64,000 nt of DNA from Streptomyces sp. NRRL F-5123 (GTDB lineage: Bacteria > Actinomycetota > Actinomycetes > Streptomycetales > Streptomycetaceae), in contig NZ_JOHY01000011.1 in assembly GCF_000721495.1 (NCBI RefSeq), forward strand, positions 124,001 through 188,000. The letters are read 5' to 3'. A program made the translations under genes and the position numbers. Below are positions 41,018 through 49,781 of this stretch, piece after piece (within the stretch, counting starts at the first letter, position 1; each line of letters opens with the position of its first letter). Below the pieces are notes generated by a model, which saw only the letters and a program-made list of their open reading frames with translations, had not been told where the DNA came from and did not search any database.

Positions 41018-42361
41018 ATGGACGAAACGGAAGCTCGGTGGACAGCCGACCAGGTGCTCGGACTCGCGCCTGACGCGGCGTCACGCACCGCGGGCGCGCG
41101 GCTCGCGACGCGCGCGCCGTGGTCCGGCGCGGGCGCGTCGCACGACGCGGTGTGGGGCCTGTGCGCGGGCAGCGGCAGCCGTCCGTACCAGACGGCCGTC
41201 GATCTGCGCGGGCCCGCGTACGCGTGCTCGTGCCCGAGCCGGAAGTTCCCGTGCAAGCACGCACTGGGGCTGCTTTTACTGTGGGCCGGTGACGAAGGGG
41301 CGGTCGCCGCGGGGGCGGTCGCGCCGGAGTGGGCCGAGCAGTGGCTCGCGGCCCGCCGCGAGAAGGCGGAGGCGGCTGCCACCGCCCCGGAGGAGGACGA
41401 GCCCGCGCCCGGCCCGTCCGCGGCGGACGCGGCGCGCAAGCGGGCCGAGCGGCGCGCGGTCCGGGTCGAGGGCGGCGCCGCGGAGCTGGAGCAGCGCCTC
41501 ACCGACCTGTTGCGGGGCGGCCTCGCGGGCGCGGAGCGCGCGGGCTACCAGCAGTGGGACGAGATGGCGGCCCGTATGGTCGACGCCCAGGCCCCCGGGC
41601 TCGCCTCCCGGGTCCGCACGCTGGGCGCCGCCGCCGCGGCGGGCGGCGACTGGCCCTCCCGGATGCTGGAGGAGACGGGCCTGCTGCATCTGCTGGCCCG
41701 CGGCTACCTCGGCCGCGAGCGCCTCCCCCGCCCCCTCGCGGAGACGGTACGCACGCGCATCGGCTTCACCGTCGACTCCGCGGAGGTCCTGGCGGGGCCG
41801 CGGATCCGCGGGCAGTGGCTGGTCCTCGCGCAGTACGACACCCCGGACGAGCGGCTGACCACCCGCCGGATATGGCTGCACGACACCGCGTCGGGCCGCT
41901 TCGCCCTGCTCCTCTCCTTCGGCGCCGCGGGCCGCGCCCCCGAACTGACGCTGCCCGTCGGCTCGGTCCTCGACGCGGAGCTGGCCTACCACCCGGCCGC
42001 GGTGCCGCTGCGCGCGGTGCTCGGCGAGGTCTTCGCAACCGGCACCCCCGACCGCACCCCGCCGGGCACATCGGTGGCCGCTGCCCTCGACGCGTACGGC
42101 ACGGCCCTCGCGGACGACCCCTGGCTGGACGCCTTCCCCGTCGTCCTCGCCGACGTCGTCCCCCTCCCGGGCCAGGACCACTGGCAGGTGGCCGACGCGA
42201 CGTCCGCCGCCGCGGCCCCCCTGACCAGCCCCACCCCGCTGTGGCGCCTGGCCTCCATATCCGGCGGCCACCCCGTCACCCTCTTCGCCGAGGCCACCCC
42301 CACGGGCCTGCACCCGCTCGCGGCCTGGCCACCGCAGTCCCCCCTCCCCCTCCCGGTGTGA
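41018..42361 (+). CDS. SWIM zinc-finger protein with a TTA codon
   Basis: This 447-residue protein has a SWIM zinc finger at residues 70-81 (CSCPSRKFPCKH; C70, C72, C79, H81). SWIM domains bind DNA or proteins. The rest, with PSRMLEETGLLHLLARGYLGRERL and a beta-rich C-terminal half, has no other motif I know. Codon 87 (41276-41278) is TTA, which is very rare in Streptomyces, so translation should need the bldA tRNA. It is divergent from MoxR, is predicted leaderless, and starts a two-gene arm with DUF5691. Confidence 0.9.
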   Translation: MDETEARWTADQVLGLAPDAASRTAGARLATRAPWSGAGASHDAVWGLCAGSGSRPYQTAVDLRGPAYACSCPSRKFPCKHALGLLLLWAGDEGAVAAGAVAPEWAEQWLAARREKAEAAATAPEEDEPAPGPSAADAARKRAERRAVRVEGGAAELEQRLTDLLRGGLAGAERAGYQQWDEMAARMVDAQAPGLASRVRTLGAAAAAGGDWPSRMLEETGLLHLLARGYLGRERLPRPLAETVRTRIGFTVDSAEVLAGPRIRGQWLVLAQYDTPDERLTTRRIWLHDTASGRFALLLSFGAAGRAPELTLPVGSVLDAELAYHPAAVPLRAVLGEVFATGTPDRTPPGTSVAAALDAYGTALADDPWLDAFPVVLADVVPLPGQDHWQVADATSAAAAPLTSPTPLWRLASISGGHPVTLFAEATPTGLHPLAAWPPQSPLPLPV

Positions 42362-42478
42362 GGGAGAGGAACGGGGAAGCCGGATCGCGAGTCACTCGCA
42401 ACGACCAAGGACAACGGATCCCGGACGACCACGCAGGGCGGGGGCGGAGCCCCGGCCCCACCGCGAGGAGGCACGCGC

Positions 42479-44071
42479 ATGGAGATGAAGTGGGACGACC
42501 TCATCGGCATCGCACTGCTCGGCACCGAGCGGCGCCGCCCGGCCGGGGTCATAGGTGACGCGGCGGAAGCCGCGTCGAGCCTGCTGGACGCCGCCGCGGC
42601 CGGTGTCGTACGGCGGCGCGCCGGACTGCTGCCCGGGTCAGCGGGACCGCGGCCGAAGCCCGCCGCCCCGGACCGGCGGCCCGAACTGCCGCCCGCCGCC
42701 CGCCGACGGCTCGCCACGCTGCTGGCGGACCGCTCCGGTTCCGGTGGCGGCAACCGGCGCGGGGCCGCCCCGAATCTCGCCGAGCTGCTGCCGCAGTGGC
42801 TGGCGGCGGCCCGCCGCGAGGGCTACGCCGTCCCGCCCGAGCTGCTGCCCGCGCTGCTGGACGTGGCCCGGGCCCGTACGGACCTGCGGGCCGACGCGCT
42901 CGCCTTCGCCGGCCCCGGCGGACGGTGGCTCGCGCAGCTCAACCCGGACTGGGCGTACGCGTTGCGCGCGGGCGCGGCAGCAGTCCCCGAGCCGGGCCCG
43001 CCCGGCACCGAAACGGAGCAGGACCAGGAAGAGGCCGCACGGCTGTGGGAGGAGGGGTTGTTCGCCGAACGGGTCGCGCTGCTCACCCGGCTGCGGACGA
43101 GCGCCCCCGACACCGGCCTCGCGCTCCTCGCGGCGACATGGAAGAGCGAGCGCGCCGAGGACCGGCTGATGTTCCTCGACTCGCTGCGCACCGGGCTCTC
43201 CCCGGCGGACGAGACCTTCCTCGAACAGGCGCTGTCCGACCGCAGCCGCAACGTACGGGCGACAGCGGCGGAACTGCTCTCCGCGCTCCCCGAATCCGCG
43301 CTCGCCGCGCGCATGGCCGTACGCGCCCGCACCTGCGTATCGCTCGGCCCCGAGGGCATCGTCGTGGAGGCGCCCTATGAATGCGACGCCGCGATGGAAC
43401 GCGACGGCGTCGCCCCGCGCCCCCCGAACGGCCGCGGGGAGCGCGCATGGTGGCTCGGCCAACTGGTGGACGCGGCCCCGCTGTCCATGTGGCCCGCCCG
43501 CTTCGGCGGCCGCAGCGCCGAGCAGATCATCGCCCTGCCCGTGCTGGACGACTGGCAGCCCGACCTGCACGCCGCGTGGTGCCGGGCCGCCGTCCGACAG
43601 CGCAACGCCGTCTGGGCACGGGCCCTCCTCGGACCACCCCCCGCACCCACCGCGCCCGTCATCGCCATCGGCGACCCGGCCAAGCTGCTCTCCATACTCC
43701 CGCCGGCGGAGCGGGCGGAATGGGTCGCGTCCTTCGTCGCCGCACACGGCCTCTCCGAGGCCTTCCAGATGCTCGGGGTCTGCGCTGTCCCCTGGGCCGC
43801 TCCCCTCGGACGGGCTGTGGTCGACGCACTCGACATCGCACGGGACGCGGGCAGTTACCCCTGGAGCTTCAGCGGCGTCATGGGCCTCGCCGAGCGCTGC
43901 CTCGACCCTGCGGGGGCTGAGCAGGTCGCGGTCCTCGCCTCCGCCGGCGAGGAAGCTGCCGACGGCGCACCGGGCGCCTCCGCGTACTGGGCCGAGGCCT
44001 TCCAACGCCTCGCCGGCACCCTCCGCCTGCGAGCCGCCATGCTCGCCGAGCTCCACCCCCGCGGGGCGTGA
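42479..44071 (+). CDS. DUF5691-family protein
   Basis: This 530-residue protein starts at ATG 42479 behind GAGGAGG. It matches the DUF5691 family that accompanies SWIM and MoxR/VWA genes in actinobacteria. It looks all-helical and repeat-like (LEQALSDRSRNVRATAAELLSALPESALAARMAVRA resembles a HEAT-type unit), with no catalytic motif. It is 117 bp downstream of the SWIM gene. A scaffold role in the system is inferred. Confidence 0.85.
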   Translation: MEMKWDDLIGIALLGTERRRPAGVIGDAAEAASSLLDAAAAGVVRRRAGLLPGSAGPRPKPAAPDRRPELPPAARRRLATLLADRSGSGGGNRRGAAPNLAELLPQWLAAARREGYAVPPELLPALLDVARARTDLRADALAFAGPGGRWLAQLNPDWAYALRAGAAAVPEPGPPGTETEQDQEEAARLWEEGLFAERVALLTRLRTSAPDTGLALLAATWKSERAEDRLMFLDSLRTGLSPADETFLEQALSDRSRNVRATAAELLSALPESALAARMAVRARTCVSLGPEGIVVEAPYECDAAMERDGVAPRPPNGRGERAWWLGQLVDAAPLSMWPARFGGRSAEQIIALPVLDDWQPDLHAAWCRAAVRQRNAVWARALLGPPPAPTAPVIAIGDPAKLLSILPPAERAEWVASFVAAHGLSEAFQMLGVCAVPWAAPLGRAVVDALDIARDAGSYPWSFSGVMGLAERCLDPAGAEQVAVLASAGEEAADGAPGASAYWAEAFQRLAGTLRLRAAMLAELHPRGA

Positions 44072-44510
44072 CCCCGCCTCCCCGGGGCCGCCCCTTGCCG
44101 TACGTCGGCGGCTCTCCCACCGCGGGGGTGCCCGCGCCTGCGGCGCGGGGTGTTTCCCACCCGCACCACCCGTGCGGGTAAGACGTCAGCTCTCCGTCCA
44201 CTGGTGGGGCTGCACCACCATCGGCGGCGAACCCGCCATACAACAGGAGGGGGACGATCCGGGGGTGCCCCCGCAGGAATGCGCTTCCCAGCCCCTCACC
44301 GAATACGGAAGAGGGCGAACGCGCATTCCGAGGAGGTACCCCCGGAGTGGCGCCCGGCCCCACCCCCGCACGGACAGCGCGATGCCCCGCCGGGCAACAC
44401 CCAGCGGCGCGAGGCTGCACCTGAGGTGCGGCCGGCGCCGCGCGCAACCCCCACCCACCGCAAGGCCGCGGGCACCACCGCAAGAGGCACGGCCGGGGCG
44501 CCCGAACCCC
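44072..44510. other. 439-bp repeat-rich gap between convergent genes
   Basis: I see no gene. It contains ACCCGCAC/GTGCGGGT (about 44159-44178) as a hairpin and a long imperfect palindrome at 44261-44343, followed by more GC-rich palindromic sequence. The genes on both sides end here, so terminators are expected. Confidence 0.6.
44261..44343. repeat. 83-bp imperfect palindrome with GGGGGTRCC ends
   Basis: GGGGGTGCCCCCGCAGGAATGCGC (24 bases from 44261, shown here only by its ends) pairs with 44321-44343, whose complement begins GGGGGTACCTCC and ends GGAATGCGC. The ends resemble the mini-repeats at 6648, 24161 and 51562. Confidence 0.65.
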
Positions 44511-45965
<1,455 letters not shown>

Positions 45966-46074
45966 TCACCGCTGCCCGTTCGATGAGGGTGCATTCCGTT
46001 CCTCGGCGCCGGCCGGGAAATCCGCGTTTCCGCAGCCCACAGCACCTCGGGCCGGTCATTGTGCGGTATCGAAC

Positions 46075-46093
46075 GGGCCTTGCCGCAAGCCCC
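46075..46093 (-). promoter_or_regulatory. Rifamycin-associated element (RAE)
   Basis: The minus strand reads GGGGCTTGCGGCAAGGCCC, identical to the 19-bp RAE consensus I remember for rifamycin-inducible inactivation genes. It overlaps the likely -35 of rox and also supplies TTGCCG as a -35 for a plus-strand promoter. Confidence 0.85.
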
Positions 46094-46114
46094 CCTGTGC
46101 GCTATAAGTTAAGA

Positions 46115-46153
46115 GTGGCAAGGAAAGCATGACGTCCTTGCCGCTATTTTTTT
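46115..46153 (+). ncRNA. Possible tiny RNA from a RAE-overlapping promoter
   Basis: TTGCCG (46080-46085), 17 bp, TATAAG (46103-46108) is a good plus-strand promoter whose transcript would start near 46115. It meets a hairpin (GGCAAGGA 46117-46124 with TCCTTGCC 46135-46142) and seven T at 46147-46153. The result would be a terminated RNA of about 40 nt. Confidence 0.4.
46117..46153 (+). terminator. Rho-independent terminator with T7 tract
   Basis: An 8-bp stem (GGCAAGGA/TCCTTGCC) is followed after GCTA by seven T. A T-run this long is unusual in such GC-rich DNA. It works only in the plus direction, where no protein-coding gene precedes it. Confidence 0.75.
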
Positions 46154-46274
46154 GCCCGCCCCGCGGTATCCCGGGGACGGGCGGCAGAAGCAGCGCACCA
46201 GGAATACGGCGCGCCCAGCGGCAACGGCAACGGCAGGGCAGCGACAGCCACAGCCAAGCCGACAGCGACAGCGA

Positions 46275-46682
46275 CTACGCCGCGGTTGCGACGTTCGCGG
46301 TGACCCATTCGACCACGTCGCCGGTCGGAGTCCCCGGGGTGAAGATGGCGGCGACGCCGAGCGCCTTGAGCGGAGCGATGTCGGCCTCGGGGATGATGCC
46401 GCCGCCGAAGACGGTGATGTCCGCGGCGTCGCGCTCCTTGAGGAGTTCGACGACCTTGGCGAAGAGCGTCATGTGGGCGCCGGAGAGGATGGACAGGCCG
46501 ATCGCGTCGGCGTCCTCCTGGATGGCGGTGTCGACGACCTGCTCGGGCGTCTGGTGGAGGCCCGTGTAGATGACCTCCATGCCGGCGTCCCGGAGGGCGC
46601 GGGCGATGACCTTGGCCCCGCGGTCATGGCCGTCGAGCCCCGGCTTGGCGACCACCACGCGGATCGGACCGGACACACCCAT
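46275..46682 (-). CDS. icmB: Isobutyryl-CoA mutase small (B12-binding) subunit
   Basis: This protein of about 135 residues starts at ATG 46682 behind GGAGG. It carries the full cobalamin-binding signature: DxHxxG ([11 protein letters not shown]), SxL (GLSILSG) and GGG (VFGGGIIPE). The length matches stand-alone IcmB from Streptomyces, about 136 residues, rather than a full methylmalonyl-CoA mutase. It pairs with IcmA, encoded elsewhere, to interconvert isobutyryl- and butyryl-CoA. An ATG at 46694 is an alternative start. Confidence 0.88.
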   Translation of the reverse strand: MGVSGPIRVVVAKPGLDGHDRGAKVIARALRDAGMEVIYTGLHQTPEQVVDTAIQEDADAIGLSILSGAHMTLFAKVVELLKERDAADITVFGGGIIPEADIAPLKALGVAAIFTPGTPTGDVVEWVTANVATAA

Positions 46683-47084
46683 CTCTGCCTCCATGCGTAC
46701 GCGGCCCCCGTGCCGACCCGTCCGGCCGCCCGTGGACCGCACTGTGCGCGAACCGTGTGAACGAACGTTATCTCCACCCTCCGCCGGGCGTCAGTTTTAC
46801 GGACGGCACCGAGGGGGAAATCACACAGTGGGACAACATTCCCCGCAAGGTCGGGCCGGCGGGGCCGCGAGCGGGCACGGGACGCGCCCGGGCGGTACGC
46901 CGACTCGTCTGGTTCTGAGGAGCCGCTGTCAGGACGCCGCATTGCCGCGCCCCAGCCGCAGAGCGCGGCGGTGCGGCATCCGCGGAACCGCCCGCGGGCA
47001 CACCGCGGACGCCCCGCCCGAGCGGCGGTTTCTCCGGTGCGCGCCCGGGTCGGTGCGGATTCGGGCCGCGACGGGAGGTGGGCC
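46683..47084. other. 402-bp divergent region, no gene seen
   Basis: It should hold the icmB promoter (CTGACG, 16 bp, GATAAC on the minus strand near 46765-46795) and the lipase promoter. The right half is GC-rich without clear structure. No convincing reading frame lies here. Confidence 0.45.
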
Positions 47085-48056
47085 ATGGCCGGCCCCGACC
47101 GCACGGACAGCTCCGAGCGCCCGAACAGCCCGGACGGCACGAACAGCCCGAACACCCCCGACCGCCCTGACGGCCCCGACACCCCGAAAGACCCGGACCA
47201 CCCCGACGCCCCGGTGAGCCGCCTGTGGCACAGCGTGGGCCTGGCCAGGGCCACGGCGGCCGACCTCGCGGTGCTGGCCCGCCACCTGGTGCTCTACCCC
47301 ACCGGCATGCTCCCCGAGCACGAGCACCTGCACGTCCAGGAGCACGTCCAGCAGCATGTCCAGGAGCACGCCCGGAAGAGCGACCCCGCGGGCACGCACG
47401 GCCACCCGCGCCGGACGGCGGCGGCCAGGGGGCGCCCACCCGTCCTCCTCCTGCACGGCTTCGTGGACAACCGCTCCGCCTTCTCCGTCCTGCGCCGCTC
47501 GCTGCACGAGCACGGCTGGCCGCAGGTCCAGGCGCTGAACTACTCGCCGCTGATCGGCGACATCCGCACCGCCGCGGAGATGCTGGGCCGCCACGTGGAG
47601 GAGGTGTGCGCGCAGAGCCACCGACGCCGGGTGGACGTCGTGGGGCACAGCCTGGGCGGTCTGATCGCCCGCTACTACGTCCAGCGGCTCGGCGGCGACC
47701 ACCGCGTCCGCACGCTGGTCACGCTGGGGACGCCGCACGCGGGCACGCGCGCGGTGCCCGTGCTCGCCCCGCACCCGATCATCCGGCAGATGCGGCCGGG
47801 TTCCGAGGTGCTCCGGGAGCTCGCCGCGCCGTCGCCCGGGTGCCGGACGCGGTTCGTGGCCTTCTGGAGCGATCTGGACCAGCTGATGATCCCGGCGGAG
47901 GCGGCCCGGCTGGTGCATCCGGATCTGCCTGCGGAAAACGTCGAGGTCAGCGGCGTGGGCCATCTGGCCCTGCCGGTGCACGGCACGGTGGTGGCGGAAA
48001 TCCGCAGGGCGCTGCTGGGCGCCGGTCCGCTGCGTCCGGCGATCGAGGCCGCATAA
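47085..48056 (+). CDS. Lipase/esterase, alpha/beta hydrolase
   Basis: This protein of about 323 residues starts at ATG 47085 behind GGGAGG. PVLLLHGFVDNRSAFSVL is the oxyanion-hole region, and VVGHSLGGLIARYYVQRLGG carries the nucleophile Ser (GHSLGG). LVTLGTPHAGTRAV is typical of triacylglycerol lipases. The catalytic Asp is probably in FWSDLDQLMIP and the His in GVGHLALPVHG. The N-terminus has a Pro/Asp-rich run and a HVQEHVQQHVQEH heptad-like repeat. No clear signal peptide is seen. Confidence 0.88.
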   Translation: MAGPDRTDSSERPNSPDGTNSPNTPDRPDGPDTPKDPDHPDAPVSRLWHSVGLARATAADLAVLARHLVLYPTGMLPEHEHLHVQEHVQQHVQEHARKSDPAGTHGHPRRTAAARGRPPVLLLHGFVDNRSAFSVLRRSLHEHGWPQVQALNYSPLIGDIRTAAEMLGRHVEEVCAQSHRRRVDVVGHSLGGLIARYYVQRLGGDHRVRTLVTLGTPHAGTRAVPVLAPHPIIRQMRPGSEVLRELAAPSPGCRTRFVAFWSDLDQLMIPAEAARLVHPDLPAENVEVSGVGHLALPVHGTVVAEIRRALLGAGPLRPAIEAA

Positions 48057-48195
48057 CGGACACATAACGGTCGAATATCGACCGAACACCGGGCAAGGCG
48101 GACGTCACGCTCCGGGCAGAGATTGTCCCCGTCCCCTACCGGCAGCTACAGTCACCGCTAATTCTCCTGCTGCCGAGGCGAAAGAGAAGCTGGCG

Positions 48196-49689
48196 GTGAA
48201 CGAACGTCACCCGTCGGGACACGCTCCCGACTACGACGCCTACGCGTACGACGCCTATTCCACGGGCGCCTACCAGGCTGTTGGCACCGCCTTCGCGGAC
48301 GACACCGCGACCGGGACGTACGGCTACATCCCGCAGCAGGCCGCCGGCTACGGCTACGACCAGCCGCAGGCCCAGGACGTGGGCTACGGCACGGGTTACG
48401 GGTACGGCCACGACCAGAGCGCCCAGCAGCAGAGCTACGACCCGTACGCGTACCCCTCGGGGGCGACGTACTACGACACGGGCACCTTCGACGCCGCCCA
48501 GTTCACGTCGTACGAGCAGCCCCAGCCGCAGGCCCAGCCCGGCTACCCGTCGCAGGACTGGGATTCGGGCGGCTACCCCGCGTACGGCTACGGCTACGAC
48601 GCGAGCGGCGACACCGGGATCTACGAGCAGTTCCCGCCGCAGAGCCAGCAGCTCCAGCAGCCTCAGCAGCAGGCCCAGCCCCACGACCCGTACACGGCGC
48701 CGAGCGGCTACGACTCCTACGCCCCGCAGCCCGGCCCGCAGCAGTACGCCTACGACGAGCCGGCACCCGACCCGTACGGATACGCCGGGCCCGCCGCGCA
48801 CGAGCCGGAGCCGCAGTCCGCGCCCGGGGCCGCGGAGCCCGTGGCCGACTTCGGTGCGGCCTTCGACCTCGTCCCCGACGCCGACGCCGCCACCGTGACG
48901 TCCTCCCTCGCCGACGAGCGGCACGACTTCGCAGCCGACGGCCCCGACCCCGACGCGCCCGCCGCCCGCAGCCGCCGCCGCAAACCCGCGCGGCGCTCCG
49001 CGCTGCTCACCGTGGCGGTGCCGTCGGTCGCCGTGATGGGCGTCGCGGCGGTCGGCGCCGCGGCCGTGACCGGCGTGGGTGTGGCGCAGGACAGCGGCAA
49101 GGCGAAGGCCGACGCGAGCAGCGGCAAGGCCCCCACCACGCAGCTCGACCGGCAGCTCGCCGGGGTGAGCGCGGACGCCAGCGACTTCGCCGACCGCGCG
49201 AGCCGCACCCAGGAGCGCATCGACCTCAAGGACCGGCAGGCGGCGGCCAAGAAGGCGGCGGAGGCGGAGGCGGCCCGCAAGGAGGCGCTGCGGCCGAAGT
49301 TCATGCTGCCGGTCAAGCAGCACGGGCTCAGCGCGTACTTCGGGCAGGCGGGCGTGAACTGGATGTCGGTGCACACCGGCATCGACTTCCCCGTCATGGT
49401 CGGCACCCCGGTGATGGCGGTGACCGACGGCACGGTCCGTACGCAGTGGAACAGCTCGTACGGCAACATGGCCATCGTCACCGCGCCGGACGGCACCGAG
49501 ACCTGGTACTGCCACCTGAGCAGCACGAAGATCCGCAGCGGCAAGGTGAAGGCGGGCACGGTGATCGCCTACTCCGGCAACACCGGCAACACCACGGGCC
49601 CGCACCTGCACCTGGAGGTCCGCCCGCACGGCGGCTCCCCGATCGACCCGCTGGCCTGGCTCCTGAAGCACGGCCTCGACCCGCGCTGA
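48196..49689 (+). CDS. M23-family metallopeptidase (membrane-anchored LytM)
   Basis: This protein of about 497 residues starts at GTG 48196. The first ~235 residues are Tyr/Gln/Gly-rich and probably disordered in the cytoplasm. One membrane helix follows (ALLTVAVPSVAVMGVAAVGAAAV), then a coiled coil (RTQERIDLKDRQAAAKKAAEAE). A C-terminal M23 domain has the zinc ligands HTGID and HLHLE. The enzyme would cut peptidoglycan cross-links outside the membrane. Its convergent neighbour is pcrA. Confidence 0.92.
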   Translation: MNERHPSGHAPDYDAYAYDAYSTGAYQAVGTAFADDTATGTYGYIPQQAAGYGYDQPQAQDVGYGTGYGYGHDQSAQQQSYDPYAYPSGATYYDTGTFDAAQFTSYEQPQPQAQPGYPSQDWDSGGYPAYGYGYDASGDTGIYEQFPPQSQQLQQPQQQAQPHDPYTAPSGYDSYAPQPGPQQYAYDEPAPDPYGYAGPAAHEPEPQSAPGAAEPVADFGAAFDLVPDADAATVTSSLADERHDFAADGPDPDAPAARSRRRKPARRSALLTVAVPSVAVMGVAAVGAAAVTGVGVAQDSGKAKADASSGKAPTTQLDRQLAGVSADASDFADRASRTQERIDLKDRQAAAKKAAEAEAARKEALRPKFMLPVKQHGLSAYFGQAGVNWMSVHTGIDFPVMVGTPVMAVTDGTVRTQWNSSYGNMAIVTAPDGTETWYCHLSSTKIRSGKVKAGTVIAYSGNTGNTTGPHLHLEVRPHGGSPIDPLAWLLKHGLDPR

Positions 49690-49734
49690 GCCCCGCCCCC
49701 GCGCGTCCCCGCCCTCGCACGTCCGGAAACAGAA

Positions 49735-49764
49735 CCGCCCGGCCCCGCGACGCGGACCGGGCGG
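49735..49764. terminator. Hairpin between M23 gene and pcrA
   Basis: CCGCCCGG (49735-49742) pairs with CCGGGCGG (49757-49764) between two convergent genes. Confidence 0.5.
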
Positions 49765-49781
49765 CTCGGAAGAGACAGCCC

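Larger units (their letters stand above)
45966..46274. other. 309-bp regulatory region
   Basis: It holds the rox promoter with its RAE (46075-46093), a plus-strand promoter with -10 TATAAG (46103-46108) and a T7 terminator (46117-46153). The right part (46190-46270) is a CAGC/CGAC-rich simple sequence that ends at the icmB stop. Confidence 0.6.

Noticed and set aside
42362..42478. Extra promoter between SWIM and DUF5691
   Set aside because: Only a GC hairpin and the GAGGAGG ribosome binding site are visible, with no convincing -35/-10.
46152..46760. Plus-strand reading frame across the icmB gene
   Set aside because: It is antisense to a clear B12-binding protein, and the CAGC-rich start is simple sequence.
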